A stretch of 64,000 nt of DNA from positions 52,735 through 116,734 of the forward strand of contig NZ_ANFM02000030.1 of the NCBI RefSeq assembly GCF_000333895.2, given 5' to 3'. This document shows positions 27,841-37,493 of the stretch, in pieces; within the stretch, counting starts at the first letter, position 1, and every line of letters starts with the position of its first letter. The notes beneath the pieces were generated by a model. That model did no database searches. It was given only the letters and a program-made list of their open reading frames with translations, and was not told the origin of the DNA. The stretch comes from Grimontia indica. Its GTDB lineage: Bacteria; Pseudomonadota; Gammaproteobacteria; Enterobacterales; Vibrionaceae. Made by a program: the position numbers and the translations under genes.

Positions 27841-27856
27841 AGCAATTAGAGTGCCA
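27841..27856 (-). promoter_or_regulatory. sigma-54 promoter for cobA-nirBD-narK operon
   Basis: The minus strand reads TGGCAC-TCTAA-TTGCT, matching the -24/-12 consensus TGGCAC-N5-TTGCW at every defined base, with GG and GC ten bases apart. A start near 27830 would leave a leader of about 27 bases before cobA. Confidence 0.8.
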
Positions 27857-27979
27857 TTAGGAAAACCTAGATTTAAAATCTTGATATAAAGTCATGTTTT
27901 TAAAAGTTATATATTTATTGACAGGCTTAAGAGAACCGGAGAATAAAATAGATTTCAAATAGATCTTTCGCTTCGAAGT

Positions 27980-28006
27980 AGTGCATTGGACCTTCATTAA
28001 TGCACT
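27980..28006. repeat. 27-base inverted repeat in nitrate control region
   Basis: Perfect 8-base arms, AGTGCATT and AATGCACT, with 11 bases between them. The right arm overlaps the first NtrC-like site. It may be a regulator site or a fold in a transcript. Confidence 0.5.
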
Positions 28007-28017
28007 GTTATTGCGCA
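28001..28017. promoter_or_regulatory. candidate NtrC binding site 1
   Basis: TGCAC-N7-GCGCA differs in one base from the NtrC consensus TGCAC-N7-GTGCA. It lies between the two sigma-54 promoters, at distances typical for an enhancer (about 145-160 bases from each). Confidence 0.5.
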
Positions 28018-28038
28018 ATTTATCAATGAAATTTATTT

Positions 28039-28055
28039 GGCACCATTTCAGTGAA
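28039..28055. promoter_or_regulatory. candidate NtrC binding site 2
   Basis: GGCACC-ATTTC-AGTGAA keeps the GCAC...GTG core of NtrC sites, less well than site 1. The two sites are 38 bases apart centre to centre, similar to tandem NtrC enhancers such as that of glnA. Confidence 0.4.
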
Positions 28056-28146
28056 AGGTAATATTTAAAACTTTTCTCATGCTTATTAATTAGTTTTCAT
28101 TAAATAAAAACTCAAATGCGAAAAATCATATTTAGCACCGAGTAGT

Positions 28147-28162
28147 TGGCGTGAGAGTTGCT
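28147..28162 (+). promoter_or_regulatory. sigma-54 promoter for nasA
   Basis: TGGCGT-GAGAG-TTGCT keeps the invariant GG and GC ten bases apart and a good -12 TTGCT. Two bases of the -24 box differ from consensus. A start near 28173 lies about 33 bases before the nasA ATG. Confidence 0.65.
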
Positions 28163-28205
28163 TTATTCCCCTCAATAGAGATAAGAGAATCTCAAGAGGA
28201 ATAAA

Positions 28206-30917
28206 ATGACTAAAAATAATGATTCCAGTTGGATAAAGTCGACATGTGCATATTGCGGAGTAGGCTGTGGCATTGAGGCCAAAGTACAAGCGAATGGAAA
28301 ACTGGAAGTTCGTGGCGATGAAGAGCATCCGGCAAATTTAGGAAAGCTTTGTTCAAAGGGCTTAAAGCTAGGGGAAACCGTCACTACTCAAGGGCGCATG
28401 CTCTCCCCTTCCATTCACGGCGAAGATTGCTCATGGGATGACGCGCTCTCCCATGTAGCCTCCACCTTCAGCGATACCATCGCTAAGTACGGACAGGACT
28501 CGGTCGCGTTTTATGTGTCAGGACAACTGTTGACCGAAGATTACTATGTCGTCAACAAGCTGATGAAAGGCTTTATCGGCAGTGCCAATATCGATACCAA
28601 TTCCCGACTGTGTATGGCTTCCTCTGTCGTCGGACACAAACGCGCATTCGGTGAAGATGTCGTCCCTGGCAACTATGAAGATCTGGAGCTTGCTAACCTT
28701 GTGATTCTCACGGGCTCAAACCTCGCATGGTGTCACCCGGTTTTGTATCAACGCCTTAAAGCGGCAAAAGCACGTCATGGCACTAAGATCGTAGTCATCG
28801 ACCCACGCGAAACAGCAAGTTGCGAAATTGCTGACCTCCACCTTCCCTTGTTCCCGGGCTCTGATATTGCGTTGTTCAACGGCTTGCTCGCCTATATGGC
28901 CAAGCTGAATCAGATTAACCAGCGATATGTCGATCAACACACCGAAGGCTTTGATGAAGCATTAGCGCTCGCCAAGCGTTTCTCAAACATCACGTCTGTG
29001 TCTTTGGCTACTGGCCTCAAAACTGCCGACATAGAAACCTTCTACCAGTGGTTCCGCTCAACACCGAAGACAGTGACTGTCTATTCGCAGGGTGTGAATC
29101 AATCTACCAGCGGTACAGACAAGGTAAACAGCATTCTCAACTGCCATATAGCAACAGGTCGGGTTGGTCAGCCGGGTTCCACGCCGTTTTCCATCACTGG
29201 ACAACCTAACGCCATGGGAGGCCGTGAAGTTGGCGGTCTGGCCAACACGCTGGCCGCACATATGGAATTTGGTCATCCAGAACAATCCGAACTACTCAGT
29301 GAATTTTGGGATACCTCTAACCTTGCGACAAAGCCAGGTCTCAAAGCCATGGACATGTTCGAAGCGATTGAGACAGGCAAGATTAAAGCTCTCTGGGTGA
29401 TGGCAACCAACCCAGCCGTCAGCCTCCCGGAAAGTAACCGGATTAATGCGATCCTCGCCAGTTGTCCCTATGTTGTTGTCTCTGATTGCGTTGAAAGTAA
29501 TGACACTCTGAAGTACGCCCACGTTCGCCTCCCTGCACAAGGTTGGAGCGAGAAGTCAGGCACTGTCACCAACTCCGAACGCCGGATTTCCCGTCAGCGT
29601 CGCTTGTTGCCTACGCCAGGTATGGGCAAACCCGACTGGTGGATAGTCAGCGAAGTCGCAAAGAAAATGGGATTCGAACAGCAGTTCAGCTACCGCTCGG
29701 AACTGGATATCTTCAACGAGTATGTAGAACAAACCCGATTGGGAAATGAAGTCGGCACATCAACCGCACGTGCCCTGACGCTGGAAAGCCTTTCAGATAT
29801 GACACCAGAAAATTACCAATCTTTCCCACCTAGGCAATGGCCTGCAAAAGATGGTGTTTGCCCAGAACGTCTATTTGGCGATGGAAACTATGCGACGCCG
29901 AATGGTAAAGGCAGATTTGTTGCCGTTGATTTCAAGCCACCCGCACTCTCTTTAAGCGAGCGCTACGGGCTTATATTGAATTCTGGGCGAATTCGAGACC
30001 AATGGCATACCATGACCCGCTCTGGGCTCTCTCCGTCGCTTTCAGAGAACGACAGCGTGCCTCAGCTTGAAATCCATCCCTTTGATGCAGCCGATCGAGG
30101 CATCAAAGACGGAAATTTGGTAAAAGTCGTGAGTGCCATTGGAGAACAGATGTTCATTGCCAAGGTCACTAGCAAGGTTTCCGTCGGGCAATGCTATGCC
30201 CCTATTCATTGGACACATACCAACTGTTCAGATGGCAAGGTGTGTACCGTCATTCCTTCCAACACGGATCCATTCTCTGGTCAACCTGAGTTCAAAGCGA
30301 CGCCTGTTGAGGTGAAATCGGTAAAAACCTATCTCGATGCGCAGATTGTTTCTAGATCCCCGTTGGATAAAACAAAACTCAATGCTATCCCCGCTGCCTT
30401 CTGGGTATCACAGCAATGTGATGCCGGCGTTTTGTATTCACTCAAGCTAACTGTCAAAACATTGGAGTTGGAAGATCTATTAGCTGTATTGATGGATGAT
30501 GGGCAGCCTACCCTGGTCACTGCATCCAGTGGCGAAGCACAACGGGTAGTCTCTCTTAAGTCAGGAGAGTTCGAACTTGCTGCTGCGATATATCCATCAT
30601 CGCTAGCCGGGTCTCAACCCGATATTTCCCAGTTAATTTCAGCGGAAGCAGAGCCGGAAGTCATGCATGGTTTTCTTGCCGGCACGCTGAAAGCCAAATC
30701 ACGAACCATCTGCACCTGTAAAAATGTCACCAAAGCAGACATTGAGAATGCCATCGATAACAGTGGCGTTTGTTCTGTGAAGTCGCTGGGTGAGTTAACT
30801 GGCGCAGGAACCGGTTGCGGCTCCTGCGTGGCGGAATTAGAGCAATTTATTGGGAACGCAAAGCCGATATCAATCACGTCGTATGAGCGTCAGGTTGAAA
30901 GCGCGTGCGGCAAGTAG
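28206..30917 (+). CDS. nasA: assimilatory nitrate reductase catalytic subunit
   Basis: A 903-residue molybdopterin enzyme that reduces nitrate to nitrite in the cytoplasm. The N-terminal [4Fe-4S] cysteines are at 14, 17, 21 and 49 (CAYCGVGC...LCSKG). The Mo-bisMGD domains follow, with motifs such as GQPNAMGGREVGG and TNPAVSLPESNR. A C-terminal BFD-type [2Fe-2S] domain (CTCKNVTKADI...GCGSC) is the feature of Klebsiella-type NasA. AGAGGA precedes the ATG. No NasC-like electron donor lies nearby, so electrons come from a partner encoded elsewhere. There is no Tat signal. Confidence 0.95.
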   Translation: MTKNNDSSWIKSTCAYCGVGCGIEAKVQANGKLEVRGDEEHPANLGKLCSKGLKLGETVTTQGRMLSPSIHGEDCSWDDALSHVASTFSDTIAKYGQDSVAFYVSGQLLTEDYYVVNKLMKGFIGSANIDTNSRLCMASSVVGHKRAFGEDVVPGNYEDLELANLVILTGSNLAWCHPVLYQRLKAAKARHGTKIVVIDPRETASCEIADLHLPLFPGSDIALFNGLLAYMAKLNQINQRYVDQHTEGFDEALALAKRFSNITSVSLATGLKTADIETFYQWFRSTPKTVTVYSQGVNQSTSGTDKVNSILNCHIATGRVGQPGSTPFSITGQPNAMGGREVGGLANTLAAHMEFGHPEQSELLSEFWDTSNLATKPGLKAMDMFEAIETGKIKALWVMATNPAVSLPESNRINAILASCPYVVVSDCVESNDTLKYAHVRLPAQGWSEKSGTVTNSERRISRQRRLLPTPGMGKPDWWIVSEVAKKMGFEQQFSYRSELDIFNEYVEQTRLGNEVGTSTARALTLESLSDMTPENYQSFPPRQWPAKDGVCPERLFGDGNYATPNGKGRFVAVDFKPPALSLSERYGLILNSGRIRDQWHTMTRSGLSPSLSENDSVPQLEIHPFDAADRGIKDGNLVKVVSAIGEQMFIAKVTSKVSVGQCYAPIHWTHTNCSDGKVCTVIPSNTDPFSGQPEFKATPVEVKSVKTYLDAQIVSRSPLDKTKLNAIPAAFWVSQQCDAGVLYSLKLTVKTLELEDLLAVLMDDGQPTLVTASSGEAQRVVSLKSGEFELAAAIYPSSLAGSQPDISQLISAEAEPEVMHGFLAGTLKAKSRTICTCKNVTKADIENAIDNSGVCSVKSLGELTGAGTGCGSCVAELEQFIGNAKPISITSYERQVESACGK

Positions 30918-30923
30918 TCGGGC

Positions 30924-31358
30924 TTATTTGGCAAACAGCTGGCCTTCGATATCTTTGAAGGCTTTAAACTCTAACGCGTTACCAGTTGGGTCAAGGAAAA
31001 ACATCGTGGCCTGCTCACCGGGCTGGCCAACAAAACGGATGTAGGGCTCAATCACAAATTCGACGCCTTTGGATTTCAATCTATCCGCCAGTTGTTGCCA
31101 GTCTTCCATTTCCAGCACAACACCAATGTGCGGAACAGGCACTGACTTGGCATCAACAGCATTGTGATGAAGCTTGAGTGTGTTGTTTTCGCCAATGTTT
31201 GGATCATGATGAATCACCAGTTGGTGACCATAGAGATTGAAATCAACCCACTCATCGCTACTGCGCCCTTCTCCACAATTGAGGATATCCGCATAGAAAC
31301 GTCGGGATTCTTCCAAGTGTCGCACTGGAATGGCGACATGAAATGGGGTTAATGCCAT
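30924..31358 (-). CDS. VOC (glyoxalase/dioxygenase) family protein
   Basis: A 144-residue single-chain VOC-fold protein. It has two beta-alpha-beta-beta-beta modules, with likely metal ligands in [10 protein letters not shown] (His), [19 protein letters not shown] and [13 protein letters not shown] (Glu). It resembles glyoxalase I-like and extradiol dioxygenase-like proteins of the GloA family, and the substrate cannot be told. AAGGAG precedes the ATG. It converges on nasA with only 6 bases between stops. Confidence 0.8.
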   Translation of the reverse strand: MALTPFHVAIPVRHLEESRRFYADILNCGEGRSSDEWVDFNLYGHQLVIHHDPNIGENNTLKLHHNAVDAKSVPVPHIGVVLEMEDWQQLADRLKSKGVEFVIEPYIRFVGQPGEQATMFFLDPTGNALEFKAFKDIEGQLFAK

Positions 31359-31443
31359 GACTTTCTCCTTGTCAAAGTATTGCTAGATAGCATAGGCCAT
31401 AGAAAAGATAGAGATTGCCTTAAGGCTCGGAATGGACACACAA

Positions 31444-31467
31444 AAAAAGCACCCGTAGGTGCTTTTT
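31444..31467 (-). terminator. terminator after topA
   Basis: A perfect 10-bp stem (AAAAAGCACC/GGTGCTTTTT) with a CGTA loop and flanking A/T runs, just beyond the topA stop. Confidence 0.8.
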
Positions 31468-31485
31468 CAATTTGGCGTGAAGAGA

Positions 31486-34107
31486 TTACTTCTTCTTGCG
31501 TTTGTCAGTGATTTCCCACTTACCGTCGATAAACAGACCCGTCCAGCCAGAAGGCTTGCCGTCATCTTCGGTACGCACGTAGTTCTCTTTGCTCTTACGG
31601 CTAAAGCGAACCACTGCTTTGCGACCATCTGGATCTTCTGATGGTGCATCTGCCAGATATTTGAACTTCTCAGGCAGGCGTTCTTTGAAACGTGCCAGTT
31701 CTTCAACCAATGGTGCACGGGTTTCGCGCGATTTCGGGAAGTTACTTGCCGCCAGGAATAGACCTGATGCACCGTCACGAAGCACAAAGTACGCGTCTGA
31801 ATTCTCACAAGGCAGTTCAGGGAAGTGAACTGGATCTTCTTTCGGTGGCGCGACTTCGCCATTCTTCAGGATCTTACGGGTGTTTTTACAGGTTTCGCTG
31901 GTGCAATCCATGTACTTACCGAAACGGCCGTTTTTCAGCACCATGTCGGAGCCACACTTGTCATACTCGACCACTGGGCCGTCGTAACCTTTCAGCTTGA
32001 ACTCACCTTTCTCAACCACATAGCCATCACAACTTGGGTTGTTACCACAAACGTGCAACTTGCGGTCTTGGTCGATGAGGTAAGCATCCATCGCCGTTTC
32101 ACACTTCGGACAACGTTTCTTCGCACGCAGCGCTGCGGTTTCAACGTCTTCTTCCAGAACGTTAACGATGCCTTCTTCATCCATCAGGTTGATGGTGGTT
32201 TTACAGCGCTCTTTCGGCGGCAGTGCATAACCAGAACAACCCAGGAATACGCCAGTCGAAGCAGTACGGATACCCATCTTGCGGCCACAGGTTGGACAGT
32301 CGATGTCGGTCATCACGATGCTGTTAGGCTTCATGCCACCTTCACCTTCTTCCAGCTCTGCTTTTTCCAGATCGCCGGTGAAGTCTTTGAAGAAGTTGTT
32401 CAGAACATTTTTCCAATCTTCTGAACCCATCGCGATTTGGTCGAGGTGCTCTTCCATACGCGCAGTGAAATCGTAGTCCATCAGATCAGCAAAGCTGTCA
32501 TCCAGACGGTCTGTCACAATCTCACCCATCTTCTCTGCGTAGAAGCGACGCTGCTCTACACGCACATAGCCACGATCCTGAATCGTCGAAATGATCGCTG
32601 CATAAGTCGATGGACGGCCGATGCCACGCTTCTCAAGTTCTTTAACCAGCGCGGCTTCTGTGTAGCGCGCAGGTGGTTTGGTGAAGTGTTGCTTCGGATC
32701 CACTTTTTCCAAAGACAGAATCTCGCCCACATCAACATGCGGCAGTGTGGTGTCTTCGTTTTTACCCATTGGACGTTGAACACGTGTCCAACCATCAAAG
32801 CGCAAGGTACGGCCTTTTGCTTTCAGGGTAAATTCGCCAGCTTCCACGGTAATGGTGCTGGAGTCGTACTTCGCTGGCACCATCTGACAAGACACAAACT
32901 GACGCCAGATCAGGTCGTACAGACGATGGGCGTCTGGGTCCATGCCCTGAAGATCATCGGCTTTCACATCCACGCTTGAAGGACGGATCGCTTCGTGCGC
33001 TTCCTGTGCATTACCCTTTGAGCCGTAGACATTTGCTGATGAAGGCAGATAGTTGTCACCATACTCTGAGCCAATGAAACTGCGCGCAGCCTCAACCGCT
33101 TCTTTACTCAGGTTGGTCGAGTCAGTACGCATGTAGGTGATGTAACCTGCTTCGTACAGACGCTGAGCCAGCATCATGGTCTTCTTAACGCCGAAGCCCA
33201 TGCGGGTGCTCGCCGCTTGTTGCAGCGTCGAGGTAATAAATGGTGCAGACGGCTTACTTGAGGTTGGACGGTCTTCACGGTCAACCACTTTGTAAGTCGC
33301 TTTCTGCAGCGCAGCCGTTGCTGCCATTGCCTGCTCTTCGTTCAGCGGTTTAAACGCTTCACGATTTTGCTGGGCAACAACCAGACGCAACGCATTTTGG
33401 CTCGCCGTGGTGGTGTCAGTGTGAATGTCCCAGTATTCCATTGGAATAAAGGCTTTGATTTCGTGCTCACGCTCAACCAGCAGCTTCACAGCAACTGACT
33501 GAACACGGCCCGCAGACAAACCACGCGCGACTTTTTTCCAAAGCAACGGAGACACCATAAAGCCCACAACACGGTCGAGGAAACGACGCGCCTGCTGAGC
33601 ATTTACGCCATCCATGTTCAGCTCGCCCGGTGCTTCGAACGCCTGCTGGATTGCGTTTTTGGTTATTTCGTTAAACACAACGCGCTTGAAACGGCTTTCG
33701 TCACCGCCAATGATTTCCCGCAAGTGCCAGGCAATCGCCTCTCCCTCGCGGTCCAAATCCGTTGCGAGATAAACGTGGTCAGCTTTCTCTGCCAACGTTT
33801 TCAGTTCCTGCACGACTTTTTCTTTGCCCGGCAGGATTTGATAATTCGCTTTCCAGTTGCGGTATGGGTCAACACCCATTTTGTTGATCAGCGCGTTTTT
33901 GTCTTTCTCTTTTTTGATGCGCTCTTTCTCTTCCGCACTCAACCCTTTGGTTGAAACTGGCGTTGCTTTCTTGCCGCCTTGCGCGGCACCGGTAGGCAGA
34001 TCTCGGACATGACCTACGCTCGATTTAACGATGAAGTCTTTGCCCAGATATTTATTGATCGTTTTTGCCTTTGCCGGGGACTCCACGATAACGAGAGATT
34101 TACCCAT
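31486..34107 (-). CDS. topA: DNA topoisomerase I
   Basis: A type IA topoisomerase of 873 residues that relaxes negative supercoils. It has an N-terminal Toprim domain ([19 protein letters not shown], later [12 protein letters not shown]), the active-site Tyr in [13 protein letters not shown], and C-terminal zinc-ribbon repeats with Cys4 sets (CPTCGRKM...[12 protein letters not shown]...C). The ATG at 34107 (MGKSLV) is the conserved start; a frame open ten codons earlier is not used. yciN, its usual neighbour, is divergent. Confidence 0.96.
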   Translation of the reverse strand: MGKSLVIVESPAKAKTINKYLGKDFIVKSSVGHVRDLPTGAAQGGKKATPVSTKGLSAEEKERIKKEKDKNALINKMGVDPYRNWKANYQILPGKEKVVQELKTLAEKADHVYLATDLDREGEAIAWHLREIIGGDESRFKRVVFNEITKNAIQQAFEAPGELNMDGVNAQQARRFLDRVVGFMVSPLLWKKVARGLSAGRVQSVAVKLLVEREHEIKAFIPMEYWDIHTDTTTASQNALRLVVAQQNREAFKPLNEEQAMAATAALQKATYKVVDREDRPTSSKPSAPFITSTLQQAASTRMGFGVKKTMMLAQRLYEAGYITYMRTDSTNLSKEAVEAARSFIGSEYGDNYLPSSANVYGSKGNAQEAHEAIRPSSVDVKADDLQGMDPDAHRLYDLIWRQFVSCQMVPAKYDSSTITVEAGEFTLKAKGRTLRFDGWTRVQRPMGKNEDTTLPHVDVGEILSLEKVDPKQHFTKPPARYTEAALVKELEKRGIGRPSTYAAIISTIQDRGYVRVEQRRFYAEKMGEIVTDRLDDSFADLMDYDFTARMEEHLDQIAMGSEDWKNVLNNFFKDFTGDLEKAELEEGEGGMKPNSIVMTDIDCPTCGRKMGIRTASTGVFLGCSGYALPPKERCKTTINLMDEEGIVNVLEEDVETAALRAKKRCPKCETAMDAYLIDQDRKLHVCGNNPSCDGYVVEKGEFKLKGYDGPVVEYDKCGSDMVLKNGRFGKYMDCTSETCKNTRKILKNGEVAPPKEDPVHFPELPCENSDAYFVLRDGASGLFLAASNFPKSRETRAPLVEELARFKERLPEKFKYLADAPSEDPDGRKAVVRFSRKSKENYVRTEDDGKPSGWTGLFIDGKWEITDKRKKK

Positions 34108-34251
34108 AGTGACCCAATACGCCCTCGCGTTTCTCATTCATAAAATTCATTCAGATCGCTGGCAATCGATGAGCTTTCCAACTCCAGTGCCATGCTGACG
34201 CTTTTTTTAATATTGAGCGACTCGATCCGAATATCAACCAGTTTCTATCTA

Positions 34252-34325
34252 ATTTCCCCTGATTGGTCGCTGCTTCCCCAGTTGTTGTTCATTTGTTAAC
34301 AACAAGTCTGCACTATCAGGGAAAT
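34252..34325. repeat. nested inverted repeat upstream of topA
   Basis: Outer arms ATTTCCCCTGAT (34252-34263) and ATCAGGGAAAT (34315-34325) pair with one bulged C. Inside them TTGTTGTT (34282-34289) and AACAACAA (34298-34305) form a perfect 8-bp stem. The block lies 145-218 bases upstream of topA and could extrude as a cruciform or bind a dimeric protein. Confidence 0.5.
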
Positions 34326-34586
34326 GTTGCCGTCTCACTTTTATTAGTCGAGGATATCTTAGACCGCTAGCCCTTTAGCGCCGCACTTTTACCCTCTATT
34401 CGTCATTGCTAAGAAAGCATGACTGAAAGTGCAGCCTAAAGCAGACAGGCGCGCTAATCATTACCATTGACCGAAGCATCTTTACCATTTCACATCGAAT
34501 TTTTCTGGCTTGGCTCACAATAAGTAGCGGAAGCCGCAAAATAATGAGGCTTTGTTCAAACCTACTGTTTTTTCCTTTCCCGGCGC

Positions 34587-34592
34587 TATAAT
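34587..34592 (+). promoter_or_regulatory. -10 box of probable yciN promoter
   Basis: Consensus TATAAT 35 bases upstream of the yciN ATG. The -35 region (about 34563-34569) matches poorly. Confidence 0.45.
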
Positions 34593-34626
34593 GCCCCTTC
34601 ATTTCACTACCCGAATCGAGAAGAGA

Positions 34627-34872
34627 ATGGCTGAGAAAACACCTATCAGCGCTAACGATTTACTGAAAATCGCAAACGAAATGATCCGTGAGCATGATGC
34701 TTACATCGAAGGCATGAACACTGACTCTGTCGAAGAAAAAGCCGGCGTCATGATCTTCAAAGGGGAGTATTTTTTAGACGAAAACGGACTGCCAACCCCT
34801 AAAACCACTGCCGTATTTAATATGTTTAAGTACCTGGCACACCAGTTGTCAAAGCAATATACGATTCAGTAG
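34627..34872 (+). CDS. yciN: YciN-family protein
   Basis: An acidic 81-residue cytoplasmic protein similar to Escherichia coli YciN, also encoded beside topA there. The ATG at 34627 (MAEKTPISANDLL) is preceded by GAGAAGAG; an upstream extension runs through the promoter and is not coding. The function is unknown; family members are small, mostly helical proteins. A strong bidirectional terminator follows about 40 bases after the stop. Confidence 0.85.
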   Translation: MAEKTPISANDLLKIANEMIREHDAYIEGMNTDSVEEKAGVMIFKGEYFLDENGLPTPKTTAVFNMFKYLAHQLSKQYTIQ

Positions 34873-34911
34873 TTTTATAAACTTAAATGACCTAAAAATG
34901 CTGGGTTCAGT

Positions 34912-34945
34912 GATAAAAATGCCACCTTTCGGTGGCATTTTTATC
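34912..34945. terminator. bidirectional terminator between yciN and DUF805 gene
   Basis: A perfect 15-bp stem (GATAAAAATGCCACC and its complement) with a TTTC loop and A/T runs on both sides. Confidence 0.88.
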
Positions 34946-34946
34946 T

Positions 34947-35363
34947 TTAACCTTCAAACACTGCTGTGTCTTTTTTCTCGTCCTGATGGACATCATCACC
35001 GCCACCAGAACCCGGCTTCTGACCGCGTCCTTTCGGATCTGGGCCAAACTGATTTGGACCCGGTGTACCATCAAGAATGCCTAACTCCACCAGCGCGAAG
35101 ATAGGACCTACCAACGGCAGAAAAGTCACAATAATCCACCAAGGGCTCTTGTTTCTGTCTTTCAGCCGTTTGATGTTCAGCGCGATAGAAGCATAAATGG
35201 CAAATAGTGAAATCGCCAATGCCAGTGCATCAAGCACCACATTCCCGCCCTGATAGAAGAAAGTTGGCAACACCATAATCAATACCGGAACGCTGTACAG
35301 CCAGTAATCTCTGCGTCGCATCCGGCCTTCAAACGAGAGCAGTGCCCACTTTTGATTGTTCAT
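34947..35363 (-). CDS. DUF805 family inner-membrane protein
   Basis: A 138-residue protein with the DUF805 start (FEGRMRRRDYWLYSVPVLI) and about four membrane segments between residues 20 and 105, then a hydrophilic Gly/Asp/Lys-rich tail. The family function is unknown. It begins 8 bases after the sohB stop, so the two are probably translated from one mRNA. Confidence 0.8.
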   Translation of the reverse strand: MNNQKWALLSFEGRMRRRDYWLYSVPVLIMVLPTFFYQGGNVVLDALALAISLFAIYASIALNIKRLKDRNKSPWWIIVTFLPLVGPIFALVELGILDGTPGPNQFGPDPKGRGQKPGSGGGDDVHQDEKKDTAVFEG

Positions 35364-35371
35364 TTTTACTC

Positions 35372-36430
35372 CTAAACGATTGGTCGCTGACCGCGGCTAA
35401 TCCACTTCAGCAGCACACGGTCTAGCGCTTCTGCCGACGCACCGGCCAATTTTTCTGCCAGTTTCTTGCGTTGAACATAACGCACGCCCAGCACATCTTT
35501 TTCTTTCACTGCCGACACCAGATAATCGTCACTGGTACCAATGCTGTCAATTAATCCCAGTGGCAGTGCCTGATTGCCAAACCAATGCTCACCAGTGGCC
35601 ACTTTTTCAAGATCCAACGATGGACGGTGGTCAGCAATAAAGTCTTTGAACAGTGTGTGAGTTTCTTCCAGCTCACTGACAAATTTCTCACGCGCCTTGT
35701 CGGTATTTTCGCCAAACATGGTTAACGTGCGTTTGAATTCACCTGCAGTCAATTGCTCAAATTCAATGTCATGCTTTTTAAGCAGTTTGTTGAAGTTTGG
35801 CAACTGTGCAATCACACCGATAGAACCTACTACGGCAAAAGGCGCTGCAACGATCTTGTCTGCCACACATGCCATCATATAACCGCCACTTGCAGCTACT
35901 TTATCCACCGCAGCTGTCAGCGGTATGCCTGCTTGCTTGATGCGATCAAGTTGTGAAGAAGCAAGGCCATATGCGTGAACCATGCCACCACCACTTTCAA
36001 GGCGCACCAGCACTTCATCACCCTCTTTGGCAACAGCCAGAATTGCCGTCACTTCTTCTCGCAAAGAAGCCACTTCACGTGCATCGATACTGCCTTTAAA
36101 ATCCAAGACGAAAACATGTGGTTTACGGCTTTGTTCCAGCGTTGCCGTATCTGTCATTTTCTTCGCTTCATTCTTGGCGTCTTTAGCCTTCGCTTTCTCC
36201 GCTTTTTTATCTGCTTTGTCGCGCGCTTTTAATGCCGCTTCATCGTAGAGATGCGATTCCATCGAATGCACTAAATCTTTATGTTTTTCAGTCAGGTTAG
36301 TGATTTCTAACTCACCTTTTTGAGACTGTTTTCCGCCAGCGCTTTTAGCAATAATAAGCACGACGATCACGGCGACTGCAAAGGTCAGCACTTTCGCCAG
36401 GAAAAGGCCGTAATCAAGCAAGAATTCCAA
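35372..36430 (-). CDS. sohB: probable protease SohB (S49 family)
   Basis: A 352-residue membrane-anchored serine peptidase. One N-terminal membrane helix (about 7-28) and a Lys/Ala/Glu-rich charged linker precede a peptidase S49 domain (about 105-330). The domain carries the nucleophile Ser in VAASGGYMMACVADKIVA and the general-base Lys in AGEFKRTLTMFGE. It resembles SohB and the C-terminal half of SppA, which degrade peptides in the envelope. Gene order sohB-yciK-rluB beside trp is conserved in related bacteria. Confidence 0.92.
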   Translation of the reverse strand: MEFLLDYGLFLAKVLTFAVAVIVVLIIAKSAGGKQSQKGELEITNLTEKHKDLVHSMESHLYDEAALKARDKADKKAEKAKAKDAKNEAKKMTDTATLEQSRKPHVFVLDFKGSIDAREVASLREEVTAILAVAKEGDEVLVRLESGGGMVHAYGLASSQLDRIKQAGIPLTAAVDKVAASGGYMMACVADKIVAAPFAVVGSIGVIAQLPNFNKLLKKHDIEFEQLTAGEFKRTLTMFGENTDKAREKFVSELEETHTLFKDFIADHRPSLDLEKVATGEHWFGNQALPLGLIDSIGTSDDYLVSAVKEKDVLGVRYVQRKKLAEKLAGASAEALDRVLLKWISRGQRPIV

Positions 36431-36675
36431 ACTTAGTTCCTCGTTTATTGTTGTTTCTGTGTACTTTTATTGAGCACAGATTTATGTGAATCCCGTCATT
36501 CTACTAGACATGAATACCCAAACAACCTCGTATGTCGCTTTCTTTACATCACCAGGTTGTTTCTTCCTCCCAAGCAGCCTTAAAATGCGAGCTTACAACA
36601 GTGTCTTTCACTCGCATGATGACGAGTGGCAAGTTTAGCAGGCACGCAAGATCAAAATGAAAAGGATATTGTAAC

Positions 36676-37416
36676 GTGGAGTATCAAGTAGCAGCCGACG
36701 CATTGAATGGCAAAGTAATTCTGGTTACCGGCGCAGGCGACGGTATTGGTCGCCAGGCTGCCATCAGTTACGCACAACACGGTGCAACAGTGATTTTGCT
36801 GGGACGCACAGTGAAGAAGCTGGAAAGCGTTTACGACGAAATCGAAGCCGCAGGTTACCCGCAACCAGCGATAATTCCGCTCGATATGATGGGTGCAACC
36901 CGCCAGCATTATTTGGATATGACCGACACCATCGAGCAGCAATTCGGTAAGCTGGACGGTGTTTTACACAACGCAGGCATGCTGGGCGTGCTGAGCCCAT
37001 TCGATCAAATCGAAGAAAAAGCCTACGACGAAGTCATGCAGGTGAACGTGAAAGCGACTTTCATGATGACTCAGGCACTGATGCCTTTGATTCAAAAGTC
37101 TAAAGATGGCCGTATCGTTTTCACTTCATCGACAGTAGGGCATTCAGGACGTGCGTTTTGGGGCACCTATGCTATCTCTAAATTCGCGACTGAAGGTATG
37201 ATGCAAGTGCTGGCTGATGAGCTCAGCAACACCACGGTGAAGGTCAACGCCATCAATCCAGGTGGTACACGCACTAAAATGCGTGCATCGGCTTTCCCTG
37301 CTGAAGATGCCAACAACCTTAAAACACCATTGGATATCATGCCGCTGTACCTTTACCTGATGGCACCTGAAGGCAAAGACGTGAATGGTCAGTGTATTGA
37401 TGCTCAGCCGAAATAA
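36676..37416 (+). CDS. yciK: YciK-family short-chain dehydrogenase
   Basis: A 246-residue SDR oxidoreductase with nucleotide-binding TGAGDGIG, NAG in HNAGMLG, the catalytic Ser in FTSSTVG and YAISK as the Tyr-Lys pair. The length matches E. coli YciK. The physiological substrate is unknown. It is divergent from sohB and convergent with rluB. Confidence 0.92.
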   Translation: MEYQVAADALNGKVILVTGAGDGIGRQAAISYAQHGATVILLGRTVKKLESVYDEIEAAGYPQPAIIPLDMMGATRQHYLDMTDTIEQQFGKLDGVLHNAGMLGVLSPFDQIEEKAYDEVMQVNVKATFMMTQALMPLIQKSKDGRIVFTSSTVGHSGRAFWGTYAISKFATEGMMQVLADELSNTTVKVNAINPGGTRTKMRASAFPAEDANNLKTPLDIMPLYLYLMAPEGKDVNGQCIDAQPK

Positions 37417-37447
37417 AGCATCTAGGCTCTAGATGCTAGAAAACGAC

Positions 37448-37473
37448 AAAAGCCAGCATCTCTGCTGGCTTTT
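37448..37473. terminator. bidirectional terminator between yciK and rluB
   Basis: A perfect 11-bp stem (AAAAGCCAGCA/TGCTGGCTTTT) with a TCTC loop and T-rich flank. Confidence 0.85.
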
Positions 37474-37493
37474 TCTTTATATATTCCAAACCA

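Larger units (their letters stand above)
27804..28205. other. divergent control region of nitrate assimilation genes
   Basis: About 400 bases, AT-rich, without an open frame of its own. It carries a sigma-54 promoter signature for cobA (27841-27856, minus), one for nasA (28147-28162, plus), two NtrC-like sites (28001-28017 and 28039-28055) and a 27-base inverted repeat (27980-28006). Confidence 0.6.
34108..34626. other. divergent topA-yciN control region
   Basis: About 520 bases without a credible gene. It holds nested inverted repeats at 34252-34325 (see repeat entry) and a TATAAT at 34587-34592 suited to yciN. The rest shows nothing I can name. Confidence 0.5.
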
